Shown here: in pieces, positions 38,901-46,560 of the stretch
Position numbering within the stretch: position 1 is the first letter of the stretch
Layout: each line of letters begins with the position of its first letter
Made by a program: the position numbers and the translations under genes
Source of the DNA: Plotosus lineatus
Lineage: Eukaryota; Chordata; Actinopteri; Siluriformes; Plotosidae
Reading direction: 5' to 3'
DNA length: 64,000 bases
Assembly: GCA_024760905.1 (NCBI GenBank)
Contig: CM045733.1
Span: forward strand, 42,149,501 to 42,213,500
Notes under the pieces: model-generated
What the model was told of the DNA's origin: nothing
The model's database searches: none
Seen by the model: the letters and a program-made list of their open reading frames with translations, nothing else

Positions 38901-41783
38901 ATGTGTGAGCTCGTTCCTCTAGCTGTGGCCATCTAGCTTTTAGCCCGCAATTAGGCTTTTTTGTTTTTTTTGTTTTCTTCATTGCAGTAATAGTAATCTC
39001 TGCTTTTCTCCAGTCCCTCACAAGTTTCTTGTTCACTTCAAACTTTCTTTCTGTTGCTCAATTAACATTTTCTGCTGCATATTTCACTACTTGCAGCTTG
39101 TAATCTGCAGAATAGGATTTTCTTTTTGGGGCCATTTCTTCAGTGGTGGATGAGCAGGTACTGATACCCAAGCTTAGAGTGCCCTCTTGTGGTTGTGAGT
39201 GTAAAAACAACAAACATGTGAAATTATGTCTTATCATTATGACGAATAGAATTATATGTAATAATTTCACATATAAGTCACTCTGGAGTATAAGGTAGAC
39301 AGCTTCTATGAGTTTGTGACTTATAGTCCAGTACCAGATATATATGTATTTTCTTCTTTATTATGCATTTTTTGGCCAGTGCAACTTGTACTCCGGAGCG
39401 ATGTATAGTCTGGAAAATATGGTAATACTACTGATGTTATACAGTGGTACCTCAGCTTACGAAAGTCTCACCAAATGAAAAATTCAGGTTACGAAAAGCA
39501 TTTTCCTAAAATTTTTGTCTCAGGATACAAAACAAGTTCATGTTACGAAAGTGCCATCTTAAAAATTCAAACGCGCCATTCAAACATTCAAACAATGCAC
39601 GAGCTGCTCTCCCATCAATGACGTTCAAACATCCTGCCTCGCTGGCCTTCCATTGGCTAACAACTTAGCTGTCGTTCATGTCGCCTTCACTCAAGCGCTA
39701 TCTTGGACAGGTCCACCTGATGCCATCTTGGACAGGGATCCCATTGCCTAGGAGGAATGACGCATCTACCTTCCATCGCCTATTATAGAACTGAATCCAC
39801 CATGATGCTTTTCTTGTAAAGGACAGAGTTACTGCTGTTTTATACTTTATTTCTTGACTCAGGCTTTTTACCTTCCATAAACATTTGTAAAATTATAACT
39901 CGGCTAAGAAGACATGGTCAACATGCACACTCACACACGTGTGATTTCCGGTGAGGAGAAGAAACGGGCTATCACAAAGTGATATCACAAAGGAATATGG
40001 CCAAACTTGTCTACCATCAGTATGATATTGAAGCAGAAGGAGGTCTTAAAAGGTATGCTTTTATAATTTTTAAAGGCTTTATGGGGTAGTATTGGAAGCC
40101 GTGGAACGAACCACGCATTTTACATGTAAAATGCGGTTCAACTTACGAAAAATGCAGGTTACGAAAAAAGCTCTGGAATGGATTGATTTCGTAAGGTGAG
40201 GTACCACTGTAAAATAGAATATAATATGTCAATTATTATTATATATTGCATATTTATTATTATATTATGCATGACCCTGAACGATATTTGATATCAATAT
40301 AAAATAACAAGTAAAATATAAATAAAAAACAATATAAAATAACAAGTAAGAGAGTTCAGGACAAGAAAAAAGTTATAAAGTAAGCAAACCGATCAATAGC
40401 TGCTACGTCTGCCTACCTTTATATGCGTTTTAATATCAAAAACGCCCGAATGTGCAGTGCTAAATTTCACATTGCACATTGTGCCAAAGGTCATGTATCT
40501 GTCATGCTTCTTAATAAATGGACAAGTTGTTGAATATTCCGATAAAAATTCTTGCTTTCTTTTTGTCGCCATTTTGGGTTTCTCGCAACCGTTAAATGAT
40601 TGGCTCTGGTTACCAAGGAGTGTATGTAAGACAGCTGCTGATTTGTGGAAATCAACCTACCTCGCTGCCGATTAACAAATCATGTGGTAAAATACAAAAG
40701 TAACATCTCGTGAGATTATCGTGAGACTTGGCTTTGCCAGGAAGGTAAACATGTAAACACGGATCGAATTAGATGCAATTAATCAGAATTGTTGATAAAA
40801 TATTGTCAAATAAAATTGAAAGGAGCATACTTTCAGGAAAATATTGCAGTATTTTATGTTATTTTTACTATGAATATGGATAAATTCGTACAAGTTGGCA
40901 GCCCTGTTAGTATTACATGAAAGGTCATGTAAAAGTAGGTTGCATAGCCATTAGCGTGTTTGTTCCCTGCAATGGGCTGGTGAGCTGTCCAGGGTGTACT
41001 CTGCGCTCACCCAGAGTTGGCTGAGATAAGCCTCCCCGTGACCCTAATTAGGATTTAAGCGGCAACTTTTGAGATTCCGTTTGAATAATGTGTAGTATAC
41101 ATTGTATTTGGGGGGGGGGGGTTATTTTGTTGAATTCCTAGGAGTAGAGAATTAGTGAATCCAGCAGTGTAAAAGTCCACCATTTCAATTCAAGCATAAG
41201 CATAGGATAATGTCTATTAACCCTGACAGTGAGCCAATCAGATCACACCATTTCCATGAGCGTGTGAAATTTACAATAACGGCTTTAGTATGTAGGCACT
41301 AAATAAAAACATAAAAATTAACTAAATTAAGATATTTACAATCCATTCACTTTTTATTGCCTAATATTTAAAAATAAGATGCATTTTAACGAGACAAAGC
41401 AACAATCTAAAGAATGGGTAGGTTTGTATATTATTCTCACTATGTTTTAGTTCGAAACTAAATTGATTTTTATTTACTTATAATTAATTTATTTATTCCT
41501 TTTTTTGGGGGGGGGGTGAACATTAGTGTCTTAAGTTCTGTTTCTGGTTTATGATTCTCAGATCATGCCTCCTACCTTCAGGGCGTTACCACATTTACTC
41601 GGGTCGCTTCCCAAATCACCGAAAACTACATTAAACCCTTCATTTTTAAACTTCGAATGCACTCTTTAAAGCTAGAATCGTGTTTTATCACATTATATCT
41701 TATACAGAAGTGATATAAATAAAAAAAAACCTCTTCTGACCACAAAAAAAACTCACCTTTTTAACTTCCTTCTCGATTTCCAT
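10985..41783 (-). CDS. tes: testin (PET and three LIM domains), seven coding exons
   Basis: Testin is a focal-adhesion and stress-fibre adaptor; its LIM domains bind partners such as zyxin and Mena in mammals (family knowledge). Coding exons on the minus strand: 41783-41757, 35150-35065, 34726-33970, 29004-28651, 16376-16161, 16033-15875, 11179-10985. All junctions are GT/AG and phases match, giving 597 residues. Seen in order: a Cys-rich N-terminus ([25 protein letters not shown]), an unusual 13-fold VPGHGA repeat (residues about 119-222), the PET domain (YEWAPP in exon 3, then the exon 4 block with [11 protein letters not shown] and CHELSP), and LIM1 (from C410), LIM2 (from C475) and LIM3 (from C535) with their zinc ligands. 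Human testin is 421 residues as I recall it, so the excess lies mainly in exon 3. The start codon is fixed by MEIEKEVKK joining MTLGHE, matching the vertebrate N-terminus. All exons are open, so the gene looks functional. Confidence 0.96.
11187..11250. repeat. (CA)n microsatellite at tes exon 7 acceptor
   Basis: About 31 units; reads (TG)n on the tes transcript, directly before TTTTTCCAG. Confidence 0.97.
11251..12412. other. tes intron 6, no recognised element
   Basis: AT-rich intronic DNA with no exon or clear repeat. Confidence 0.45.
12413..12464. repeat. (CA)n microsatellite
   Basis: About 25 units. Confidence 0.95.
12618..12661. repeat. (AT)n microsatellite
   Basis: About 22 units, next to a Tigger-like MITE. 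Confidence 0.95.
12694..13048 (-). mobile_element. Tigger/pogo-like MITE copy
   Basis: Reverse-oriented relative of 20,893-21,359: shares CGCGAAGTAGGATCAACCCC, an ACAATGCC-like inner segment and the terminus GAGGGATCACTG. Confidence 0.6.
13067..13522. mobile_element. TA-flanked MITE, TIR CAGTCATCCCTTG
   Basis: Left end CAGTCATCCCTTGAATATCG; right end GCAAGGGATGAC. TA precedes the left end. No coding capacity. Confidence 0.65.
13525..13607. repeat. (TA)n then (CA)n compound microsatellite
   Basis: Short TA run followed by about 30 CA units, abutting the next MITE. Confidence 0.95.
13606..13860. mobile_element. MITE, TIR CAGTCGGCCCTCTACTTA
   Basis: 255 bp with termini CAGTCGGCCCTCTACTTACG and TAAGTAGAGGGCCGACTG. 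It lies between (CA)n and (TA)n tracts and has the same termini type as the element at 43,065. Confidence 0.85.
13861..13918. repeat. (TA)n/(CA)n microsatellite
   Basis: TA run then CA run directly right of the MITE. Confidence 0.9.
13949..14727 (-). mobile_element. DNA transposon with TA duplications and HIRAN-like ORF
   Basis: 779 bp, ends CTGTATTCGACATAATAAGC and TCGAATACAG, flanked by TA on both sides. An open frame on the minus strand (14310-14053, 85 aa) contains [19 protein letters not shown] and GGLEI. This resembles a small domain found in fish and invertebrate transposon proteins (VGHLPRE followed by a LxxGG segment), which I place near HIRAN only tentatively. No transposase core is present. 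Confidence 0.6.
14956..15021. repeat. (TA)n microsatellite
   Basis: About 32 TA units in tes intron 6. Confidence 0.95.
15035..15169 (+). mobile_element. SINE head and core, cut by a fold-back element
   Basis: Contains GGGCGCTGGATCGCTGATCC, GGTTCGAGTCC and CACTGTCTATGGTGAGAG, then stops exactly where the 15,170 element begins. Confidence 0.8.
15170..15390. mobile_element. fold-back MITE
   Basis: Termini GGCGCTGCC and GGGCAGCGCC; arms of about 70 bp, including CAGAGTTCTCAGAGTCAAAT, are inverted copies around a short unpaired loop. Confidence 0.8.
15875..16033 (-). CDS. tes: tes coding exon 6 (LIM2)
   Basis: 159 bp (53 residues), acceptor GTTTCAG and donor GTAAAG. Encodes [31 protein letters not shown] and [13 protein letters not shown], the body of LIM2. 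It is separated from exon 5 by a 127-bp intron. Confidence 0.97.
16161..16376 (-). CDS. tes: tes coding exon 5 (LIM1)
   Basis: 216 bp with donor GTGAGA. Encodes LIM1 from VCHHC through [22 protein letters not shown] and LYCGRHYGD, ending with CAGCDE, the first ligands of LIM2. All LIM1 zinc ligands are present. Confidence 0.97.
16483..16640. mobile_element. MITE end, CAGTGGTACCTTGACTTAC
   Basis: Left terminus only. A similar right terminus lies at about 21,540 (GTAAGTCAAGGTACCACTG). Confidence 0.5.
16678..16976. mobile_element. hAT-like MITE with 8-bp duplication
   Basis: Ends CAGTGCTTCTCAAATATTTT and GAAAGCACTG. Flanks ACCTTGTG and GCCTTGTG match at seven of eight bases. 299 bp, noncoding. 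Confidence 0.75.
17135..17990 (-). mobile_element. RTE-type LINE 3' part (minus)
   Basis: Minus-strand frames read the RT end and C-terminal region: [40 protein letters not shown], then after a deletion RNEYIRG-like and [20 protein letters not shown], and [14 protein letters not shown] to the tail. Frames are broken near 17,690, where the active-site RT region is missing. Same family as 54,989-57,488. Confidence 0.85.
18140..20885 (+). mobile_element. second non-LTR retrotransposon (AP-endonuclease type), degraded
   Basis: Plus-strand frames give [60 protein letters not shown] and [13 protein letters not shown] (APE endonuclease). After an insertion they give [18 protein letters not shown] and [18 protein letters not shown] (C-terminal region). 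The reverse-transcriptase core is missing. A MITE is inserted at 19,489. Clade not assigned. Confidence 0.8.
19489..20053. mobile_element. Tigger-like MITE inserted in a LINE
   Basis: Ends CAGTGGTACCTCACTTTACG and GGTGAAGTACCACTG, flanked by TA on both sides. Internal CA/CG microsatellite at 19,930-19,980. Related to 29,237 and 39,442. Confidence 0.85.
20893..21359 (+). mobile_element. Tigger/pogo-like MITE copy
   Basis: Begins GGGATCCCTCGCTACTTTG and ends near GTGAGGAATCCCTGTA. Its inner part matches 12,694-13,048 and part of 45,430-45,610. Confidence 0.6.
21395..21541. mobile_element. MITE right end (GGTACCACTG)
   Basis: Right terminus GTAAGTCAAGGTACCACTG; pairs in type with 16,483. Confidence 0.5.
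21570..21606. repeat. (TA)n microsatellite
   Basis: About 18 TA units. Confidence 0.9.
21607..21935. mobile_element. MITE, left TIR CAGACGCTCCCC
   Basis: Left end CAGACGCTCCCCGACTTACG matches 32,671. The interior matches the 13,606 family in reverse, so this looks like a mosaic or truncated copy. Confidence 0.5.
21978..23396 (-). mobile_element. Tc1/mariner transposon, complete ends, dead transposase
   Basis: 1,419 bp with long inverted ends (outer part GTCCTTCTCAAAAAATTAGC), flanked by TA at 21,976 and 23,397. The minus strand has broken transposase frames: [20 protein letters not shown] and, near the end, [37 protein letters not shown], the second D and the final E of the DDE triad. Frameshifts and stops between these make it inactive. 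Confidence 0.92.
23399..23519. repeat. (TA)n then (CA)n microsatellite
   Basis: About 27 TA units then interrupted CA units, right of the Tc1 element. Confidence 0.95.
23993..24285 (+). mobile_element. hAT-like element, left end only
   Basis: Begins AGTGGTTCTCAAATAGTGGG with a poly-G stretch, as in common hAT elements; the right end was not found. Confidence 0.5.
24298..24412 (+). mobile_element. tail-B repeat fragment
   Basis: CTGGCGAGCTGTCCAGGGTG to GCAGTTACAGAAAATGAAC; same sequence as the tail-B SINEs. Confidence 0.7.
24465..27190 (+). mobile_element. third non-LTR retrotransposon, degraded, near full length
   Basis: Scattered frames read LGTWNI (endonuclease start), [40 protein letters not shown] and [20 protein letters not shown] (RT), [10 protein letters not shown] (the RT FADD box changed to FLDD), and a C-terminal segment with [13 protein letters not shown] and LEEVAGERD. 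Many stops and frameshifts. Same family as 51,494-52,800. It lies in tes intron 4 in antisense. Confidence 0.85.
27411..27745 (+). mobile_element. tRNA-derived SINE, third family, full
   Basis: TGGCATAGTGGTTAGC (A box), GGTTCGATTCC (B box), TGTGTGGAGTTTGCATGTTC, then a long tail ending in (GATA)n. Confidence 0.85.
27746..28650. other. tes intron 4 flank, nothing recognised
   Basis: AT-rich intronic sequence without clear repeats. Confidence 0.45.
28651..29004 (-). CDS. tes: tes coding exon 4 (PET domain)
   Basis: 354 bp, phase 0 at both ends, donor GTAAGT. Encodes the bulk of the PET domain ([53 protein letters not shown]), then a Gly/Ala-rich linker before LIM1. The PET block is the best conserved non-LIM part of the testin/prickle group. 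Confidence 0.96.
29237..30288. mobile_element. Tigger-like element with CENP-B-type HTH remnant and huge CA tract
   Basis: Left end CAGTGGTACCTCACCTTACG; right end GGTGAACTACCAC. At 30,056-30,125 the plus strand encodes [10 protein letters not shown] and, one frame over, ILKQKEVLK, which fits the N-terminal CENP-B-type helix-turn-helix of Tigger transposases. The microsatellite at 29,684-29,985 sits inside it. Confidence 0.8.
29684..29985. repeat. (CA)n compound microsatellite, about 300 bp
   Basis: CA units with regular GCATG and GCGCA interruptions; gives long spurious Cys/Val and His/Thr frames. Confidence 0.97.
30331..31804 (-). mobile_element. Tc1-type transposon, second family, dead transposase
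   Basis: 1,474 bp, ends AACCAGACTCCAAAAAAGTT and TTTTGGAATCCGGTTT. The minus strand encodes [58 protein letters not shown] and [12 protein letters not shown] (the first D of the DDE triad), with stops after it. Further copies lie at 54,898 and 59,246. Confidence 0.88.
31858..32095 (-). mobile_element. SINE, tail A, 5'-truncated (minus)
   Basis: Minus-strand core and tail A; stops within the core (GGCCCGCCTTTGA on plus), lacking the tRNA head. Confidence 0.8.
32671..33485. mobile_element. MITE, TIR CAGACGCTCCCCAACTTA, TA flanks
   Basis: 815 bp; right end GTTGGGGAGCGTCTG. TA on each side. No transposase seen. Confidence 0.85.
33970..34726 (-). CDS. tes: tes coding exon 3 with expanded repeat
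   Basis: 757 bp between acceptor TTTTAACAG and donor GTAAGG. It completes the Arg codon, then reads KICRNCKCG, a [10 protein letters not shown] segment conserved in testin, the 13 VPGHGA octapeptides (34485-34174), a Gly/Ala/Ser/Pro-rich stretch, and [12 protein letters not shown] at the start of the PET domain. The exon is far larger than expected for this family because of the repeat. Confidence 0.95.
34174..34485 (-). repeat. 24-bp coding minisatellite, 13 units, in tes exon 3
   Basis: Thirteen back-to-back 24-bp units encode VPGHGA followed by AN, VS, AT or AS. Units differ mainly in the Val codon (GTC or GTG) and the last codon (ACT or TCT), in runs that suggest block duplication. The unit is GC- and CpG-rich, unlike the AT-rich surroundings. 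Because 24 is a multiple of three and the unit has no stop in most frames, long spurious open frames appear on both strands. Confidence 0.97.
35065..35150 (-). CDS. tes: tes coding exon 2
   Basis: 86 bp after acceptor TTGGCAG; encodes [20 protein letters not shown] and EGFELHFW plus two bases of an Arg codon. Donor is GTTTGT. The residues belong to the conserved Cys-rich N-terminus of testin. The downstream ATG could act as an in-frame start if exon 1 were skipped. Confidence 0.94.
35331..36077. mobile_element. MITE, TIR CAGTGAGTTGTTGACTTACG, TA flanks
   Basis: 747 bp; right end GTCGACGACTCACTG. TA at 35,329 and 36,078. Inner parts near 35,570 and 35,880 are inverted relatives (around GGCAGGTCCGA and TCGGACCCGCC). 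Confidence 0.85.
36078..37516. other. tes intron 1, unassigned
   Basis: No exon or clear repeat recognised. Confidence 0.45.
37974..38076 (-). mobile_element. SINE tail-A fragment (minus)
   Basis: CCCTTTCGGCTTTTTCCCC and GCCACAGTGAATCATCCGAT: the RTE-like tail only. Confidence 0.7.
38252..38371. repeat. 40-bp tandem repeat, three copies
   Basis: Unit with GCCAGATGCAGTTATCAAAA and GAGTCACATCTGGCTCGCGA; followed by GGTTCCTGACCCCTG, a hAT-like terminus ending at 38,392. Confidence 0.9.
38425..38760 (-). mobile_element. tRNA-derived SINE, tail A, full (minus)
   Basis: Complete minus-strand copy from the tRNA head (GGGGCAGTGGTGGTTTCGTG) to CCGAAAGAAAAAGAAG. Confidence 0.85.
39442..40209. mobile_element. 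Tigger-like MITE with TA flanks
   Basis: Ends CAGTGGTACCTCAGCTTACG and GTAAGGTGAGGTACCACTG; TA each side. Carries the same HTH remnant as 29,237 (GTGATATCACAAAGGAATA) but only a short CA stretch. Confidence 0.88.
40914..41062 (+). mobile_element. SINE tail-B fragment
   Basis: Core end (TAGCCATTAGCGTGTTTG) joined to tail B (GGTGAGCTGTCCAGGGTG). Confidence 0.65.
41757..41783 (-). CDS. tes: tes coding exon 1
   Basis: Encodes the nine residues MEIEKEVKK, followed directly by a consensus donor GTGAGT (41756-41751). It joins in phase 0 to exon 2. It is too short for ORF finding and was placed by homology with the vertebrate testin N-terminus. Confidence 0.9.
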
Positions 41784-42110
41784 GCTCAAATAAAGCCACC
41801 TGGAGCTGACAATAAAGTGTTTCTCCCTTAAAATAACAATAATACGAATCAAAGACCTCCGTTTGGTGGAATGTCCCTAGACTGAGACAGATCTTTCACT
41901 TTTCACCCCTCTCTCCTTCCTGCACCTCTCCTCTGCCCTATCTCATTGTGAAGCAAAGACACTTCCGCTATTTCTCAACGAGAACTCTCAGCCAATAGGA
42001 ACTTACCTTCTGATTCAAATCACCAATCACAGTCGAGAATGAGCCTGTAGGCGGGTTCACCACGGTCTACCTTTTGTTCGTGGTTAGCAACGATTTACAG
42101 CCTCAGAATT
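41784..42110 (-). promoter_or_regulatory. probable tes 5' UTR and promoter region
   Basis: Lies directly upstream of the tes ATG and is free of recognised repeats. No TATA box or CpG island stands out, so the start site cannot be placed. Confidence 0.35.
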
Positions 42111-42129
42111 TAATTTATGACATAGTTTC

Positions 42130-42330
42130 ATTCATTCATTCAACTCGCCAGGCATCCTGATGTTCACACCTGGGGTGATTTCGCACATGAAACTGTTGTA
42201 CCAAAGGAGCCCAAGGAAGCACAGGGAGACCATGCAAACTCCACACAGAAACGCACGAACTGGGAATCGAACCCAAGACCTCCTTGCTGTGAGGTGAACA
42301 TGCTAACCAATACCCCACCATGCCACCTTA
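42130..42330 (-). mobile_element. third-family SINE (minus)
   Basis: Minus strand reads GGCATGGTGGGGTATTGG, GGTTCGATTCC and TGTGTGGAGTTTGCATGG; a (TATC)n run lies just right of it at 42,357-42,384. Confidence 0.75.
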
Positions 42331-42935
42331 TATAATAGCCTGTAATAGATCAAACATTATCTATCTATCTATCTATCTATCTATGTCTATTTAATATAGG
42401 AGTAATGATTGTTTTTTTATTGATTTTATTTATATTATTTTATTTTGTTAAAATCCACTAATTTGACTGTGTTCAAGTTTTTAAACGAAGGGGCTTAATG
42501 TAGTTTTGGGGGTTTTAGGAAGCAACCTGAGTAAATGTGGCAACACTCTGCAGGTAGGAGACATGATCTGAGAATCACAGCCCATAAACACACCTGAACT
42601 TAAAGCACTGAACCTCACCAGAAAATAAATAAATCAAAAGCCATTTACTGTAATTCAATACAGACTGAGCACATTTCATGTATAAATAATTCAATAAATT
42701 AAAGTAAAACAATCCTTCTTTGATTCGTTATTTACTTTCCTGGTTATTTTCAATTCTGACATCATAAAATAACATTTACATTAAACATACAATAGCTTTT
42801 ATTTGTGTATTTCTTTATGAATTTATTTATTATCACAAACATGCTCTAATTTATGCACAGAGCACTTTTTTCCTTCCTTCCTTCTTTTCTTTCTTTTGTT
42901 CTTTCAATGAAATCAATGTGTATTCATTCAATTCA

Positions 42936-43064
42936 AGAAATAATGTGTAAATAAAAATGACTGACCTTTACAGCTTGTCAGGGTGGCATCATCATCAGTA
43001 CACTTTAAACTAGAAAAATAAACCATAAAAATATTGTTGGATGGTTATTATTGTGTCTCCTATA
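42936..43064. repeat. duplicated segment, copy 1 (holds the MITE)
   Basis: Closely matches 44,313-44,442; interrupted after TCCTATA by the 43,065 element, with the remainder resuming at 44,149. Confidence 0.85.
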
Positions 43065-43691
43065 CAGTCGGCCCTGTACTTACGAAAACCTCTGAATACG
43101 GAAAATTCAGGTTACGAAAAACATTTTCCTAAATTTTCACACTCTGTATACGAAACAACCTCTTCTTACAAAAAGTGCCAAAACACGCCATTGAAAAATT
43201 CAAACAATGTGTGAGTTGCTCTCTCATTGGCTGTCTCCCAACATCCTGCCCCACTGGCCTCCCATTGGCCTCCCATTGGCCAGAAAGGAGCTGAATCTCT
43301 ACAGTACTGTATACATAAGCTTGTTTGTCACACACGTAAAGGAGAGATGTACTGTTGGTTTGTGAGTTTCGTGAGTTTTGAGAGTACAGTACACATTGCA
43401 GCTTATTTGAGAAGGTCCGGATGAGCCGCGCCCCGTCTCAAAAGCTCCGCTTTCGGCCACGAAGCATTTTTGTGCACGGAAGTGGGCAGTGCCACAAGAC
43501 CTCCAATCTCGTAAAGAAGCAAGTTAATATTGAATCCGGACCTCTGATCTCTCGAGGAAGCAAGTTAATATTGAATCCGGACCTCAGATCTTTCAAACAG
43601 GTAATTCCGCTTTAAATACAACACCCCGTCTCAAAAGCTCCGTCAGCTACGCACTGCATGTGGGTGGAGCCCACATTCTGCAGAGCGCACT

Positions 43692-43744
<53 letters not shown>

Positions 43745-43748
43745 ATGC

Positions 43749-43810
<62 letters not shown>

Positions 43811-44148
43811 GAGAGCAAGAGCGATAGAGAGAGACAGTGTTGTGTGTGTGTATGTGTGCGTTAATAAAAATGTTTAATAATGGTATAATTAATAAATATG
43901 TTAATAAAATGGTTTAATATGTTAATAAAATGTTTAAATGGTTTAATAAATAATTTTCTTTTACTTTTAATACATATTTCATACAAAATTGGTGCACTTT
44001 TATCATTTTTAAAGGGTTTATGGGGTAGTCTTGGGAGCCTTGGAACAAATCACGTGTTTTACATGGAAAATGCGCCTCTACTTATGAAAACTCCAGGCTA
44101 CGAAAAAGGCTCTGGAACAGATTAATTTCATAAGTAGAGGGTCGACTG
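43065..44148. mobile_element. MITE, TIR CAGTCGGCCCTGTACTTA, with GA tract
   Basis: 1,084 bp; right end AGTAGAGGGTCGACTG; TA both sides. Contains (GA)n at 43,695-43,801 and a tandem duplication of AGCAAGTTAATATTGAATCC. Confidence 0.88.
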
Positions 44149-44183
44149 TACTACATGCCAAAATAGTATTGGAAGCACTGTTC

Positions 44184-44227
44184 CTTCTTTCCTTCCTTCC
44201 TTCCTTCCTTTCTTCCTACCTACCTAC
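44184..44227. repeat. (TTCC)n then (TACC)n
   Basis: Short tetranucleotide run. Confidence 0.9.
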
Positions 44228-44312
44228 CGCCTAATAGTTATCAGAATATACTACAAGGGAATGGAGTGATTTGATTGGCCCACTATCTCAGGAGCATAAA
44301 TATTATTCTGAA

Positions 44313-44480
44313 GAAATAATATGTAAATAAAAATGACTGACCTTTACAGCTTGTCAGGGTGGCATCATCAACAGTACACTTTAAAGTAGAAAAATAAACC
44401 ATAAAAATCTTGTTAGATGGTTATTATTGTGTCTCTTATACTACATACCAAAATAGTTTCGGAAGCACTGTTTGTTTGTT
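44313..44480. repeat. duplicated segment, copy 2 (empty site)
   Basis: Reads TCTTATACTACATACC straight through the point where copy 1 carries the MITE, showing a single TA. Confidence 0.85.
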
Positions 44481-44596
44481 TCTGAGGAAGAGGGTCAACA
44501 GAACAGAAGCCCTCAAATACAGTTAAAATACAATTAAATACTGTTAAGCTCTCTGCAGTTACAGAGCTAACTGGCAACGTCAATTTCGCTTAAAAT

Positions 44597-44932
44597 GTTC
44601 AGTTCATTTTCTGTAACCGCTTCATCCTAATTAGGGTCACGGGGAGGCTGGTGCCCATCCCAGCCAACTCAGGGCGAGGGCAGAGTACACCCTGGACAGC
44701 TCGCCAGGCCATCGCAGGGTGGAAACACGCTGACGGCTTTGCAGCCTACTCTTTTTACGAAAGTCAGCAATGGTTCTTTTACATGCCTCTCATCATAGAC
44801 AGTGGGAGACATGGCCGGCCTTTGATAACCCAGTTAGCTGCACTGGGGGGGACAGTGACAACCTTGTGGGGACTCGAACCCCCAACCTTAGGATCAGCGA
44901 TCCTGTGTCCTAACCACTAGACCACCACTGCC
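44597..44932 (-). mobile_element. tRNA-derived SINE, tail B, full (minus)
   Basis: Minus strand: GGCAGTGGTGGTCTAGTGG head, GGGTTCGAGTCC, core to CAAAGCCGTCAGCGTG, then tail B to GCGGTTACAGAAAATGAAC. Confidence 0.88.
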
Positions 44933-45279
44933 ACGAGGAACAAATAAATCAATTTAAAGTCTCAAAATTTGTGAAAAGACTTCACAGAAAAGTGAATCTT
45001 TACATATGAAGAAAAAGGACATAAACTTAGTACAACATATTCTGTAAACACATATGTGTGTGATGGTCAGGGTGCACCTACTTTTGGCTGTGTAGTACAT
45101 TTTGCGGAAAATGTGAAAAGAAAAGAAGAAGTAGTTGCATTTGCAGCCAGGCAGTCAACCAAATTCATCAGCTTTATTCCGCATTTATCAAAGGAAATTG
45201 TGGTTTTAGGTGGATGGGTGTCACTCAACTTCAGCACTATTGCGCGCGTGTGCGCATGCTTCTTTATTGCAAAATAAAA

Positions 45280-45927
45280 TATGATTTTTTTTTTTTTTTC
45301 AAATTCAAGACATAGGTATATGTTTTTACTGGGGCACCAAAATGAACTGTGCATTAACATCACTGTGTTCAAAGAGCAAAAACAATACAATGCATGAACT
45401 TCTCCATCACAACTACTTACATTTTTATATGAGGTGCGCACGAGCGTCTGTATGTGTGTGCATTTATGTTTTGTTTATATCTTATGCATTATTTGTGAAT
45501 GTTTAATTGTTATTATAAGCATTTATAGCATTGAATATGTTTTTATTGATATTATATACACACATACATGTACGTATGCGTCAGTCAGTAGGGGGTTGAT
45601 CCTACTTTGCAAGACATGCAGATAGGAAGCTGACTAGCATCACGTTCTGTTATATACGTGAATCCATTTTGTACATATTCGTCTGACCACTTTCTTTTTT
45701 TTGCTCAGCATAGTATGGATTAAAACATTAAGAAAGAAATCACACGACAGTCACAGTTCGACGACTGCGTGCACCAAATTTCCTGCAGCACAGATTTGCC
45801 AAGCAATGGCCAAGCTTGGCGTGTCATCATGAATATGAGTCGGGTGTTTGTCTTGACCGCCACCGAACCCCCGAGACTGACTCACCGAACCCCTAGGGTT
45901 CGATCGAACCCGGGTTAAGAACCACTG
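45280..45927 (+). mobile_element. hAT-like element, left-truncated, with nested MITE
   Basis: Right end GGGTTAAGAACCACTG. Inner segment CACCAAAATGAACTGTGCAT matches 1,445-1,721; the part near 45,690 matches 63,900. A Tigger-like segment (about 45,410-45,615) is inserted. Confidence 0.65.
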
Positions 45928-46454
45928 GTCTATTCATAACCATCATCATCCTTACCCTCATATTTCTACTCGCCTGAAATAAGTATCAGGTCTAATAAAT
46001 GAGTCTCTTTGTTTGAATGTAACCACACAGTATAATCTTGTGTGTGAACTTTGTGCTCTACATATTTGTTAGTCATACAGGGTCAAATAAAGGTGTGTTA
46101 ACCATTGGGTGTTTTTCCCAGGCTTATCTGAATGTGACCTGTGTCTTTACTTGCTATATCAACAAAATGTGTCTCTATATATAGCTGTTTGTTCCCTACA
46201 GGTCAAATTTTTACCTCGAGATGAAAAATGTTGACATGAATGTTGATAATAAAAAAAAAAACTGATTGAATACATTAATGTATATTATGTATGTTAATAT
46301 TGTTGACTGCATTTTAATGCCATTAAAATTCCAGTTAAAGTAAAATGGCATTGCTGAAACTCCACTTCAGAGTTTATGCAGGAAATATTATGTGGGAAAT
46401 AAAGCAGGAAATCTTGGCAGGTCAGGTTGAAGGTCTTTCATGCCAGAGCTGACA

Positions 46455-46463
46455 TATAAATAG
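46455..46463 (+). promoter_or_regulatory. TATA box of the carboxypeptidase A gene
   Basis: TATAAATAG lies 41 bases before the ATG, so the 5' UTR is only about 10 bases, typical of digestive-enzyme genes. A TGGGAAA motif upstream (about 46394) resembles one half of a PTF1 site, but no proper partner E-box was found. Confidence 0.8.
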
Positions 46464-46495
46464 CCAGAGAAAAGTCAAACTGCTCAATAAGCAAC

Positions 46496-46560
46496 ATGAG
46501 AGAACTTTTAGTCTTGGCAGCTCTCCTTGTGGCTGCTTTCTGCAAAGAGACATTCAAGGG
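46496..46560 (+). CDS. cpa1: cpa exon 1 (signal peptide)
   Basis: Encodes [16 protein letters not shown], a hydrophobic signal peptide, then KETFK and two bases of a Gly codon. Donor is GTATGT. Confidence 0.93.

Larger units (their letters stand above)
37517..39422 (-). mobile_element. pogo-like DNA transposon remnant(s) with nested repeats
   Basis: Ends CTGTATTTCCTGGACTATAC and ATAGTCTGGAAAATATGG, TA at the left edge. On the minus strand [32 protein letters not shown] and [16 protein letters not shown] frames are the start of a transposase with a Brinker/CENP-B-type DNA-binding region. The middle is replaced by two SINE pieces and a hAT-like fragment. Confidence 0.65.
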
